Shown piece after piece: positions 18,716 through 28,768 of a stretch of DNA of 64,000 nucleotides. Numbering within the stretch: position 1 is the first letter of the stretch; each line of letters opens with the position of its first letter. Under the pieces are notes generated by a model. It was not told the DNA's origin. It worked only from the letters and a program-made list of their open reading frames with translations, and searched no databases. Origin of the DNA: Boseongicola sp. (GTDB taxonomy: Bacteria; Pseudomonadota; Alphaproteobacteria; Rhodobacterales; Rhodobacteraceae); the NCBI GenBank assembly GCA_028824715.1, contig JAPPCV010000052.1, positions 23,286 to 87,285 of the forward strand, given 5' to 3'. Position numbers and translations under genes: made by a program.

Positions 18716-19565
18716 ATGTCGGTGTCATCCGGGTTTCAGCGATGAATGCGTCGAGAGCGTCCTGTTCCGGCTGGCGAGTGGTTGCCGTTTGCTCGCGCGC
18801 CAGCCCTCCTGTCACGAAGAGGGAGTCGAGATCCTCTCCCAAGGCGCCCCGGATGTCGGTCTGAATGCCGTCCCCGATGCACAGGATCCGCTCGTCCGGC
18901 ACCTGCGCCCCAATCTGCGCCAGCCTTTCCCTCGCCAAGGCGTAGACCGGCGGGTGCGGCTTGCCGAAATACAGGCTCTCGCCACCCATTTCCGTATAGA
19001 GCTGGGCAAGCGCGCCGGCACACCATTCGCGGCGTTCGCCGCGGTCAACCACGAGGTCGGGGTTCGCACAGAGAAGCTTCAGGCCCTTCTGCTTGGCACG
19101 GAGGAACTCGGGGCGGTTCACCGACGGGTCCGCATGCGCGTCAAATGGGCCGAGGCATGCAATTCCGGTCGCGTCCTGGAGTTCGACGAGGCGCACGTCA
19201 ACGGGGTCGGAGACGATTGCCGGCGGCTCGAAGAACGGCCGGTCGTGATCCTGTCCCATGAACCAGACACGGTCGCCGATGACGCCGCGGAACATTGCGA
19301 CCCGTGCGCTGTCTCCGCTCGTGGAAATCGTGTCCCAGCAATCGGGTGGAACCCCAAGCACCTCCAGTTGCCGTTCCACGCCCGCGCGCGGGCGCGGCGC
19401 GTTTGTCAGGAGCACGACCTTGCCGCCCTCGGCACGAAACGTGCGAAGCGCATCGATGGCCTCGGGATGGCCACGCACTCCGTCATGGACGCATCCCCAA
19501 AGATCGCAGAAGAGCGCATCGTAGCGGTCGGCGATCTCCGACAGGCTGTCGACTATCGGAACCAT
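18693..19565 (-). CDS. HAD-superfamily class IIA hydrolase (TIGR01459-like)
   Basis: DALFCDLWGCVHDG, VVLLTNAPRP, YFGKPHPPVYALA, CIGDGIQTDIRGA. Confidence 0.92.
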   Translation of the reverse strand: MVPIVDSLSEIADRYDALFCDLWGCVHDGVRGHPEAIDALRTFRAEGGKVVLLTNAPRPRAGVERQLEVLGVPPDCWDTISTSGDSARVAMFRGVIGDRVWFMGQDHDRPFFEPPAIVSDPVDVRLVELQDATGIACLGPFDAHADPSVNRPEFLRAKQKGLKLLCANPDLVVDRGERREWCAGALAQLYTEMGGESLYFGKPHPPVYALARERLAQIGAQVPDERILCIGDGIQTDIRGALGEDLDSLFVTGGLAREQTATTRQPEQDALDAFIAETRMTPTYAVGYLR

Positions 19566-19568
19566 GCC

Positions 19569-20489
19569 TCAGATCTTCAACACCGGAATGATCTGCTTCT
19601 TGCGGCTGACCACGCCAGGCAGCGTGGCCAGGTCGCCGTCGGCCTCGACCCCGAAACTGTTGGCGGCGATGTCCCGCACGACGTCATTCGTAATGAAGAG
19701 GATGGCCTCTTCAGAGAGGATGTCCACGAGGAAGAACAGGACCTGGTCGACGCCCTCTTCCTTGGCGACTGTCCCCATCTCCTTCATCAGGCCCGCTTTC
19801 CGGTCCAGCACGCTTGATGGAGATGTCGTTTCAAGGACCGAGATTCGGAGGGTCGTGCCGTCCACCTCGTAGGCCTTGGCATCCACGCGCAGCAGTTCCG
19901 CATCCGTATAGCCCGAGACGTCGGACTTGGCTGCGAACATCTCCTGCGCGTATTCCGCAATGTCGAGTCCCAGTTCCCCGGCAAGACGTTCCGCCAGTGC
20001 CCGGTCGGCATCGGTCGTTGTCGGCGAACGAAACTCAAGCGTGTCGCTCAGGATGCAGGAGAGCATCACGCCCTTGATCGCATGCGGCATCCTGGAGGCA
20101 TCGTCGCCCATCAAGTCGTGCATGATCGTGGCCGTGCACGCCAGCGGGCGGACGGTGATGGTGATCGGCGTCCTGGTCTTCAGCCCGCCTTGCAGCATGT
20201 GGTGATCGATCACCTCGACCACGTCGGCATCGTTGATGCCCTCGGGCAGCTCCGCGACGTTGTTCGTGTCGACGATGACGCAGCTGTCGCCTGGCCCCAC
20301 GCGTTCAAGGACCTCCGGCTTGGCGAGATTCCAGCGATCGAGGACGAAGAGGGCCTCGGCGTTCGGTTCGCCAAGCAGCCGCGCCTCGGCCAGCGTGTTG
20401 CGGCATTCGTTCAGGTACCAGGCCCAGATGATGGGCGATCCTGTGGAGTCGGTGTCAGGCGACTTGTGGCCGAATATCTTGTGGGTCAT
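19569..20489 (-). CDS. ppaC: Manganese-dependent inorganic pyrophosphatase (family II)
   Basis: FGHKSPDTDS, DTNN, DHHMLQGG and C-terminal SRKKQIIP motifs. Confidence 0.93.
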   Translation of the reverse strand: MTHKIFGHKSPDTDSTGSPIIWAWYLNECRNTLAEARLLGEPNAEALFVLDRWNLAKPEVLERVGPGDSCVIVDTNNVAELPEGINDADVVEVIDHHMLQGGLKTRTPITITVRPLACTATIMHDLMGDDASRMPHAIKGVMLSCILSDTLEFRSPTTTDADRALAERLAGELGLDIAEYAQEMFAAKSDVSGYTDAELLRVDAKAYEVDGTTLRISVLETTSPSSVLDRKAGLMKEMGTVAKEEGVDQVLFFLVDILSEEAILFITNDVVRDIAANSFGVEADGDLATLPGVVSRKKQIIPVLKI

Positions 20490-20832
20490 GGACGCGCCCG
20501 CTGCTTGCTTTGGCGCTCTATTATCGGGTCGCCAGGTGCTTGTCACCCTGCAAGACTCGTCTGCCGTGCATGGCGCATCCGGTTCCAGGTGACGGTCGGT
20601 CCGGGCTGTACCGCTTGATGTCGTTCCGACGATTCGACATTCTTGCTTTCGGGCAGAAACGAGAAGGATCCATGCGAGAGGAAGACTGCGCGCTTCCCGG
20701 TTCGGGTCGAGACGCGGCTGCGTGGCACGAATGCGCTGCGGCAGCGCCCGGGGTTCGCTTGCGGCGCCGGTGTCGCGGCGCGAGAGTCGGTGGATTCGGT
20801 GCGGAAGGGTGCGCGCCAGCGAAGGAAAGTTG

Positions 20833-21558
20833 ATGGAGTGGCGCGAGGAGGGAGTCGTCCTTGCACGTCGCCGTCACGGCGAAAACGCCTTGATCATCGA
20901 GGTGTTCACGCGCGGCCATGGCCGACACGCCGGAATTGTGCGGGGCGGCGGGTCGCGGCGACTGGCGCCGATCCTGGAGCCGGGAAACCAGGTCCAGGCT
21001 GCATGGCGTGCGCGCCTGCCGGAACATCTGGGCAGTTTCCAGGTCGAGCCCGTGCTGGCCCGCGCCGCATTGCTCATGGGCGAACGCCGGACACTTGCCG
21101 GACTGAACGCAGTCACGTCCCTGCTGTCCTACGCGCTGCCAGAGCGGGAACCGCATCCGGCGCTGTACGACGGAACTCTGGCAGTGCTTGAAATGATGTG
21201 CGACGGCCCTTTCTGGCCGTTGGCCTACGTGCGGTGGGAGCTCGCGCTGCTGGAGGAGCTTGGCTTCGGCCTTGACCTGTCCAGGTGCGCCGTGACGGGA
21301 GCGACCGAGGGCCTTGTCTACGTTTCGCCCAAGTCCGGCCGTGCTGTCTCAGACGCCGGGGCCGGGGAGTGGAAACCGAACCTTCTGCCCCTGTCGCCGT
21401 CCCTTCTTGGCCGAGGTGACGGCACCGCCGCCGAAATCAGTGACGGCCTGAAGACGACCTGCCATTTCCTGAAGTCGCGGCTTGTTCCCGCGCTCGGCAA
21501 TCGCCGTTTGCCCGAAGCCCGCGACCGGCTGGCAGACATCTTGGCAAGCGAGTCGTGA
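20833..21558 (+). CDS. recO: DNA repair protein RecO
   Basis: [44 protein letters not shown]-terminus; 241 aa. Confidence 0.93.
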   Translation: MEWREEGVVLARRRHGENALIIEVFTRGHGRHAGIVRGGGSRRLAPILEPGNQVQAAWRARLPEHLGSFQVEPVLARAALLMGERRTLAGLNAVTSLLSYALPEREPHPALYDGTLAVLEMMCDGPFWPLAYVRWELALLEELGFGLDLSRCAVTGATEGLVYVSPKSGRAVSDAGAGEWKPNLLPLSPSLLGRGDGTAAEISDGLKTTCHFLKSRLVPALGNRRLPEARDRLADILASES

Positions 21559-21672
21559 CCGTCCGACCGAAGGGGATTGGCGCCTGCAAGGCATGCAGGA
21601 CCTTCTCGTTCGCTTCCGTCGCGGCGAGCGCATGAATCCGCGCGAAGCAATGGCCCGGCGCCGGCCTGGCGC

Positions 21673-24000
21673 TCACTCCCGCCCCGGTTCGGCCATGCGG
21701 TAGCCGACTCCGCGCTCGTTGAAGATCCACGTGGGGTTGGCTGCGTTGTCGCCAAGCTTGCGGCGGAGCGTGCGGACGAAGATGCGCACCAGGTTGGTAT
21801 CGGCGCTGTCGCGCCCGTTCCAGACCCGGCGCAGCAGCGTGTCGTAAGTCACCACACGTCCCGCATCGAGCGCCAGGACGCGCAGGAGTTCGTGCTCGGT
21901 TGCGGTGAGGGCGACCGCCTCGCCGCCGACGGTTACGCGTCGCCGGTCAAAGTCGATTGCGAGCGCGCCGAGCACCAGGGGCTCCGGCGTCTCGTGGCGG
22001 CGGAGCGCGGCGCGGACCCGCGCAACCAGCTCGGTCGGCGAGAAGGGCTTGACGATGTAGTCGGCTGCGCCCGCTTCGAGTGCGGCGGCGACGGTCTCGT
22101 CTCGGCCGTAGCCAGAGATGAATATCACCGGCAGGTCGGAGAGTTCGGGGACTTCCTGCATGAGTTCGATGCCGTCTTGCCCGGGCAGTATGAGGTCGAG
22201 CAGCACCAGCCGCGGCTTCTCGTTTCGGATGATGCGGGCGATCTGTCCCGGCTCGCCGGTAACCAGCGGGGCGTAACCGGCCGCGGACAGCGTGTCGCGC
22301 ACGGAGCGGAGCACGTGCGGGTCGTCGTCGACCGCCAGGATCCGGGCCCGTTCGGCCGGTTGCGGTTTCGGAATCTGTTCCGCTCTCGTCCTGGTGTCTG
22401 CTTCCCCGGCCACGGGCAGGGTGAACGTGACGGTGGTGCCGCGCCCGGGACCGTCGCTCTCCGCCCGGATGCGGCCGCCATGGGCCTCCACCAGCCCTTT
22501 GCAGATGGCGAGGCCCAGGCCATGGCCGGCCTTCGACCCGTCCTTGGCGTGCTTGTCGAAGAACCGCGCCAGCAGCTCCGGTGCCAGGCCGCGGCCCTCG
22601 TCCGTGACCGCGACCGCGACATGGGAGTCCTCCCGCAACGCCGAGACGCGAATCGGGGACGATTCCGGGGCGTGCCGAGCAGCGTTGGCGAAGAGGTTGT
22701 TGAGGACCTGCACGATGCGTCGGCGGTCAGCCATCGCCCGCGCCAGGCCGACAGGCAGGTCGACGATGATGCCATGCCGCCCGCCGCCGCCGATGAAGGT
22801 GTCCCGCGCACGCTCCACCAGATCGGACACCTCCGAGGGCTCGGGCGAGACCGAGAGCGTGCCCGTGTCGATGCGGCCCGCGTCGAGCAGGTCGCCGATC
22901 AGGCCGCGCATGTGGCCGGACTGCTCGACGATGATGCGGTGGAACTCGCGCATTTCGGCCGGGTCGAGCGCCGCCGCGTCATCCAGCAGCGTCACCGCCG
23001 AGCCTCTGATGGCGGCCAGCGGCTCCCTCAGCTCGTGGCCCACCAGGCCGAGGAACTCGGTGCGCAAGCGCTCGATCTCGTCAAGCGGCGCCAGGTCCTG
23101 CATGGTCACCACCACCGACGTCACCGTGCCGTCCTCGGCATTGATCGGCGTCGCGTTGACCAGCATCCTCACGCTGCGCCCGTCCGGCACCGAGAGCACG
23201 ACCTCTTCCGCGCGCACGGTCTTGGCGGCGCCCAGATGCTGTGCGATGGGAAACTCGGCGAGCGAGATCTCGCGCCCGTCCGCGCGGCTGAAGCTGACCA
23301 CCTCCAGCAGATCTTCCGGCTGGCTGGCGGGCATCCTCAGCCCCTCCACGATCCGGCGCGCTTCCCGGTTGAACGACACCGGACGGCCGCTCTTCGCGTC
23401 GAACACCACGACGCCCACCGGGGAGGTCTCGATCAGGGCCTCGAGATCCGCCCGTGCGCTGCGCTCGTCGCGATGGATGCGCGCGTTGGCGATCGCGGAC
23501 GCGGCCTGAAAGGCGAACAGCGTCAGGGCCTCCTCGTCCTCGCGGGTGAACGCCTCCCCGTTCGCCTTGTCGGCGAGGAAGAAGCTTCCGACGTCGGCGT
23601 CGCGGTGGCGCATCGGCGTGCCTTGAAAGGTGCGGGAGAAGGCTGGCGCGGGTTCGATTCCGAGTGCACGGACGTAGCCCGAAAGGTCGTCGACCCGCAG
23701 CGGCCCCGGCAATTGGCGGAAGTGCTCGAACAGGCGCACGCTTTCGGGCCACGCGAGGAGGTCCTCGCGTTCCTCTGCTGTGAAGCCCGAGAACACGAAG
23801 TCGAGCGGCGCGCCTGCCTCGTCGACGGTGGCTATGACACCCCAGCGGGCGCCCGTGAGCGCCCGGGCGCTCTCGACCACCTCTTCAAGCACGGTGTCGA
23901 GGTCGAGGCTTGCGTTGATCCGGAGAATCGCCGCGTTCAACATGGCGATGCGCTTGCGCAGCGCATCGTTCTCCCGTTTCAGGTCGTCGGGTCTCGCCAA
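21673..24000 (-). CDS. Hybrid sensor histidine kinase with receiver and OmpR-type DNA-binding domain (GAF-PAS-HisKA-HATPase-REC-wHTH)
   Basis: HisKA box GLVGHELREPL, HATPase NNLFANAARHAPE and GHGLGLAICKGLVEAHGG, REC ILAVDDDPHVLRS...LVLLDLILPGQDG...KPFSPTEL, wHTH LTATEHELLRVLALDAGRVVTYDTLLRRVW...RIFVRTLRRKLGD...ERGVGYRM. Confidence 0.95.
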   Translation of the reverse strand: MARPDDLKRENDALRKRIAMLNAAILRINASLDLDTVLEEVVESARALTGARWGVIATVDEAGAPLDFVFSGFTAEEREDLLAWPESVRLFEHFRQLPGPLRVDDLSGYVRALGIEPAPAFSRTFQGTPMRHRDADVGSFFLADKANGEAFTREDEEALTLFAFQAASAIANARIHRDERSARADLEALIETSPVGVVVFDAKSGRPVSFNREARRIVEGLRMPASQPEDLLEVVSFSRADGREISLAEFPIAQHLGAAKTVRAEEVVLSVPDGRSVRMLVNATPINAEDGTVTSVVVTMQDLAPLDEIERLRTEFLGLVGHELREPLAAIRGSAVTLLDDAAALDPAEMREFHRIIVEQSGHMRGLIGDLLDAGRIDTGTLSVSPEPSEVSDLVERARDTFIGGGGRHGIIVDLPVGLARAMADRRRIVQVLNNLFANAARHAPESSPIRVSALREDSHVAVAVTDEGRGLAPELLARFFDKHAKDGSKAGHGLGLAICKGLVEAHGGRIRAESDGPGRGTTVTFTLPVAGEADTRTRAEQIPKPQPAERARILAVDDDPHVLRSVRDTLSAAGYAPLVTGEPGQIARIIRNEKPRLVLLDLILPGQDGIELMQEVPELSDLPVIFISGYGRDETVAAALEAGAADYIVKPFSPTELVARVRAALRRHETPEPLVLGALAIDFDRRRVTVGGEAVALTATEHELLRVLALDAGRVVTYDTLLRRVWNGRDSADTNLVRIFVRTLRRKLGDNAANPTWIFNERGVGYRMAEPGRE

Positions 24001-24553
24001 TTCGGGCCTCTCTCGCTCGAATCACGGAATTCGCGGTCCGCAGTACTGCCCGCGGGTGGGCGGAACGGTGCAAACCTTATAGATGTTGCACCTCAGTGCG
24101 CAAGTTTCGCACGGACGTCTCACGGCAGTGCGCGTGCAGGACGGCAGGATGCGGGCGAACCGGTCGTCGCCTGCCGAGGGCCGACGAATCCGTGTCCCGG
24201 CAAATGTTCGCCTGCGGCGGCGGCAAGGCGCCGACCTGCCTTTCGCAGCCGGGAAAGGCAGGTGTCGCGCAGCAGCTTCGTCGGCAAGGCATGTTCGGTC
24301 CCGCCGAAATCCTGATCCGGTCCACGATGCATGTTGAAGCCGTGAGAGGGGGCGAGACCCGCAGGTTCCGACAACCCGGGGTTGGCGCGAACCTGGTCTG
24401 TCCGGCGCCGGGGCGGCCGAGGCGCAGACCGCCACGACGCTGGCCTCCAACAGCGGCGAAAGCATTGGCAGCGGATTAGGCACCTTTGGTGCGCAGGGTT
24501 TCTCGACTGGCGAACAGGGCGCGGCAATCTCGGCGAGTCAGCTCTCGCTGGTC

Positions 24554-24874
24554 ATGACGGTGAAGGGCACGCTCGCGAGCGCCGCGAAAGGCTCAGGGAC
24601 TGCCGCCGGCACGCGCCCGGTTGCCGGCGGTGCATGTGTCGACGGGTTGAGGCATGGAATGTGGCGGATCGCGCATCCCGACGGCTCGGTCGAGGGGGGC
24701 TGCAACGTCGCCGGCCTTCTGCATGGCGCGTGGGTGCTTCGCGACCCCGGCAGGCAGGATCATTGCCCGAGAGCGCTGGTGTCTCGGCAGGTCGACTGGC
24801 ACCGGACGGTGGACGACGAGGATGGCCCGTGCGGCGTGTTGCCCTTCGAAACGTGCGGGAGTGCCGAGCCGTAG
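24554..24874 (+). CDS. Possible MORN/YwqK-like repeat protein
   Basis: CVDGLRHGMWRIAHPDGSVEGGCNVAGLLHGAWVLRDPGR resembles MORN-like repeats; the same frame is open upstream to about 24338, so the start is unclear. Confidence 0.35.
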   Translation: MTVKGTLASAAKGSGTAAGTRPVAGGACVDGLRHGMWRIAHPDGSVEGGCNVAGLLHGAWVLRDPGRQDHCPRALVSRQVDWHRTVDDEDGPCGVLPFETCGSAEP

Positions 24875-25386
24875 CCAATGCGCTGCCTTGGGTTCTGGCT
24901 GCCACCATCGAAATCGCGCAAGGGCGTCTGTAGCCGCCGAAGTGCCAGCCCCGCGCATCGAACCTGACGTCACGCGCCAGGAAACGGAAGGGTGCGGCCT
25001 TGGAACCTGCATCATGTTCGATCTGACGCCGCCCGTGTCAGCGGCGAGGGTCAAGGGCCCGGTCGCTGGGGCTCGGAACGGACCGTCGCGCCCAGTCCGG
25101 AGAGGATGCGATTTCGGCGGGCGAGTGACAGAAGGAAGACCAGGTGGCGCCGCCGGGCGCGGAGATCGAGTCAATCCGGCGACTCTCTGGTTGCGGCACG
25201 GCGAACGCCGGGAGGGAAGGCGGCCAGCGTCCTGAAGACGAGGTAACCGATGCAAGGCGCTGCCGGCACGCCCCGGGACGTGGACGAACACGCGACGCAC
25301 GACGGGTTCGGACGTGAAGTTCGGGCATTCGGCAATATTTGCTGCGCAGCAAGAGAGTGCGCAGGGTATGGCATTGGCGGCAGCTT

Positions 25387-27045
25387 TCAGCCCAGCAATC
25401 GCCGCGCGATCACTTGCGCCTGTATCTCGGCAGCGCCCTCGAAGATGTTCAGGATCCGCGAATCGCAGAGAATCCGGCTGATCCCGTATTCGAGCGCAAA
25501 TCCGTTGCCGCCGTGAATCTGCAGCGCGTTGTCCGCTGCAGCCCAGGCGACCCGCGCGCTCAGCAGCTTGGCCATGCCGGCCTCGAGGTCGCAGCGCCTG
25601 TTCGCGTCCTTCTGCCGTGCGGCATGATAGGCAAGTTGCCGTGCGATCGTGATCTCGACGGCCATGATGGCGAGCTTCGAGGCAACGCGCGGAAACGCGA
25701 TCAGGGAACGGCCGAACTGCTTGCGGTCCTCGGCATATCGAAGGCCTGCGTCGAGAGCCGACTGCGCGACGCCGATCGCCCTCGCCGCCGTCTGGATGCG
25801 CGCGCTTTCGAATGTTTGCATCAGCTGCTTGAATCCCTGACCCTCCGCACCGCCAAGCAGGCTCTCGTCCTTGATTCGGAATCCGTCGAAATTGATCGTG
25901 TACTCCTTCATGCCGCGGTAGCCGAGAACCTTTATCTCTCCGCCGGAAAGGCCGTCATCGACAAAGGGTGCGCCGGTGGTGCTCGGGGTCTTTGCGGCCA
26001 GGAACATCGACAGTCCGCGATAGTCCGACGAATCCGGATCGGTGCGCGCCAGCACCGCCATCAGGTTGCTGCGCGCCGCATGCGTGATCCAAGTCTTGTT
26101 ACCGGAAATCACCCAGTTCGCTCCGTCGCGTTCCGCCCGCGTCCTGAGAGAGCCAAGGTCGGATCCCGTGTCGGGCTCGGTGAAGACCGCGGTCGGCAGG
26201 ATCTCTCCCGACGCGAGGCCCGGCAGCCACCGGGCCTTCTGCTCTTCGGTGCCGCCCGTGAGGATGAGTTCGGCAGCGATTTCCGAACGCGTGCCCAGCG
26301 AGCCGGTGCCGATGTAGCCTCGCGACAGCTCTTCCGAGACCACGACCATGGCCGTCCGGGACAGGCCGACCCCGCCATACTCCTCGGGAATCGTCAGTCC
26401 GAAGACGCCCATTCCGGCGAGTTCCTCGATGACGTCCATCGGGATGAGTTCGTCGTTGAGGTGCCAGTCATGGGCGAACGGCTCGATCCGGTCCCGTGCG
26501 AAGCGGCGAAACTGCTCTCGGATCATTTCAAGTTCGTCATCGAGTCCCGTGGCGCCGTAGACGATGTCGCCGGCCATTGCCCGGATCAGTTCCACCAGCC
26601 GCATCCGTGCGGCCTGGGAGTTTCCGTTCCGGGCCAGGGCGAGCGTGTCGGGTGTGAGGGTTTCCTGCAGGTCTTCCGGCGAAAGGCCCAGATCCCAGGG
26701 CCGGACGAATTCGTGCTGGCTCATCGGAATCCCGCCGATGATCTGGGAAAGGTACTCGCCGAACGCGATCTGGTGAGTCAGCCGCTCCACTTCGCCGAAC
26801 CGTCCCTTGCTCTCGAGTCGTTCAGCCCAGCCCTGCATCTGCCGCAAGGCCTGCGCGCAGGTCGCGAACCACGCCAGCCCGTGCGCGGCGGTCTGTTCCC
26901 GGTCCAGGAGAGCCGAACTGACCTCGTCGTTCTCGCTCGCCAGGCACCATACGCGCCCGATCGCCCGGGCCAGGAGCGCATCGACGGAATCCGTGGCGGC
27001 CTTGGTCTGCTGCGAGAGGTTCTCGAGGACAGTCGGTTCAGTCAT
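25387..27045 (-). CDS. mcd: Acyl-CoA dehydrogenase, likely (2S)-methylsuccinyl-CoA dehydrogenase
   Basis: Long N-terminal extension plus acyl-CoA dehydrogenase core (FTEPDTGSDLGSLRTRAERDG, YAEDRKQFGRSLIAFPRV, QIHGGNGFALEYGISRILCDSRILNIFEGAAEIQ); size and N-terminus fit Mcd. Confidence 0.82.
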   Translation of the reverse strand: MTEPTVLENLSQQTKAATDSVDALLARAIGRVWCLASENDEVSSALLDREQTAAHGLAWFATCAQALRQMQGWAERLESKGRFGEVERLTHQIAFGEYLSQIIGGIPMSQHEFVRPWDLGLSPEDLQETLTPDTLALARNGNSQAARMRLVELIRAMAGDIVYGATGLDDELEMIREQFRRFARDRIEPFAHDWHLNDELIPMDVIEELAGMGVFGLTIPEEYGGVGLSRTAMVVVSEELSRGYIGTGSLGTRSEIAAELILTGGTEEQKARWLPGLASGEILPTAVFTEPDTGSDLGSLRTRAERDGANWVISGNKTWITHAARSNLMAVLARTDPDSSDYRGLSMFLAAKTPSTTGAPFVDDGLSGGEIKVLGYRGMKEYTINFDGFRIKDESLLGGAEGQGFKQLMQTFESARIQTAARAIGVAQSALDAGLRYAEDRKQFGRSLIAFPRVASKLAIMAVEITIARQLAYHAARQKDANRRCDLEAGMAKLLSARVAWAAADNALQIHGGNGFALEYGISRILCDSRILNIFEGAAEIQAQVIARRLLG

Positions 27046-27153
27046 GCTCTTGCCGAAATCGCGGAATTTCGCCCCCGGGGTTTCTGCGCGTGCGAACGCT
27101 AGGGCGTTTGCAAGTGCAGCGCAAGAAGATTTCAAGGGAGTGCGGCATTTTGA

Positions 27154-27984
27154 ATGAAAATGTCGCTTGCGAATTCTCTTTCTCACGAGGGGCCGAGCCG
27201 ATACGAAGCGGCAATGATTGCGGAACTGGCAGCGATGGGAACGGTCGCGTTGGCTGCGGCCCTGGTCCTTGCCCTTCTGGCGGGTGTCGTGAAGGGCATG
27301 ACGGGGTTTGGCGTGCCGATGATCCTGATCTCCGGGCTTGGATCCTTTCTTTCTCCGGAACTGGCGCTGGCGGGCATGATTCTCTCTGCCCTTGTCACCA
27401 ATCTTTTCCAGGCGTTCCGGCAGGGGATCCGGGCCGCATTCCAGTCAGTGCGGACGCACTGGCGCTATCTTGCAACGATGCTGGCATTCCTGATCCTCGG
27501 CAGCCAGATCGTCCTGAGCATTCCGGCAGGGCTGCTGTTCCTGATCCTCGGAATCACGATCACGTTCTTTGCGTCGCTGCAGCTGGCTGGCTGGCGACCG
27601 CAAGTGTCGGCGCGGCATCGGCGACCGACCGAAATCGGCACTGGAGCCGTGGCCGGCTTCCTTGGCGGCCTGACCGGAACCTGGGGGGCGCCCACGGCGC
27701 TGTACCTGACCGCCTTGGGTGTGCCGAGGACGGAGCATGTCCGTGTCCAGGGTGCCGTCTATGGCACCGGTGCGCTGATGCTGACGCTGGCGCATCTGCA
27801 ATCCGGCGTGCTGTCCGGCGTGGGTCTGAACCTGTCAATTGTCCTCGTCGTTCCGGCACTGGCAGGGGTGGCAGTGGGAGTTGCCGTTCAGGACCGGCTG
27901 GATCAGGAGAGATTCCGGACGGTCATTCTTGCGCTCCTTGTGCTTGCCGGACTGAATCTCGTGCGCAGGGCGGTTTTCGGCTAG
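27154..27984 (+). CDS. TauE/SafE-family sulfite/anion exporter
   Basis: Multi-TM; LLAGVVKGMTGFGVPMILISGLGSFL and GFLGGLTGTWGAPTALYLTALG repeats; start may be internal (27214). Confidence 0.87.
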   Translation: MKMSLANSLSHEGPSRYEAAMIAELAAMGTVALAAALVLALLAGVVKGMTGFGVPMILISGLGSFLSPELALAGMILSALVTNLFQAFRQGIRAAFQSVRTHWRYLATMLAFLILGSQIVLSIPAGLLFLILGITITFFASLQLAGWRPQVSARHRRPTEIGTGAVAGFLGGLTGTWGAPTALYLTALGVPRTEHVRVQGAVYGTGALMLTLAHLQSGVLSGVGLNLSIVLVVPALAGVAVGVAVQDRLDQERFRTVILALLVLAGLNLVRRAVFG

Positions 27985-28768
27985 GACGATCATCATGGAA
28001 ACGGGATGTGAGGGTCCTCGGGCCGTTTCGGGCAAGGCCGACTTGTCTCACATTTCCTGCCGGCCAAGTTTGGCGTGACTTGGGACAAGCCCGCTCGGAG
28101 TCGCTTTCCCAGGCAACCCCACTGGCGTACGGCGCCGACACTGTCGCGAAAGCAACATTGGCTCTTGCCGGCACGGTCCCGGTAACGCGAACTCGCGGAC
28201 GGTCTGGATGCTCGGCCGGAGGGCTAAGCGGCTCGGCTGCCAGCTGGCCAGCCTGCCCACGTATCCGGATTCGGAACGCCGCGGCTGATCATCTGTCTCT
28301 CCGTTCGTGGCCTGCGGAACTCCTATGCCGGGAATCGCAGGAATCCGGTAGCCCAAGCGAACCCGTCCGGGTTGGAGTGCATCGATCTCTGCCCCAACAC
28401 TTGGCCGGGAGCCGCTCTACAGGCCCGTCCCTCGCCACGTCGAGCCTGTGAAACGGGAAGCGGAATGGATCGTCCTGTGCCCGGACAGGGAACTGGTCGT
28501 GATTTCCGACGCCGCATCAGAAACGGTTCGGTGTCGTCCCCAGCAGGACCAGAATTCCTGTTGAAGGCCTCGGTCGGGAGGTGATAGGGCCCCGGACAGG
28601 GCCGTCAGGGATTCCTCGTGCCACGTTGACTTGCTCTGCAACGCCAGCCTGTCGAATCTGAGCCTGGGCGGTCGACCTGAACTGACCGGCGATCCAACAC
28701 GTCGCATCTCGAACGGGGAGGCGCACCGGAATGCGGCACCAGTCGCCGATTGTGCAAGAGGCTCTGGC

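Noticed and set aside
18516-19817. 433-aa plus-strand ORF
   Set aside because: Antisense shadow of the DMT transporter, HAD hydrolase and pyrophosphatase genes.
21577-24315. 912-aa plus-strand ORF
   Set aside because: Antisense to the hybrid histidine kinase, whose frame has unmistakable conserved motifs.
24881-25386. Short ORFs between the MORN-like fragment and mcd
   Set aside because: No recognisable motif; composition typical of spurious GC-rich ORFs.
25339-27102. 587-aa plus-strand ORF
   Set aside because: Antisense shadow of mcd.
27985-28768. Search for a gene or mobile element between tauE-like and GST genes
   Set aside because: Only short Arg-rich ORFs; no family motif, transposase or clear inverted repeats recognised.
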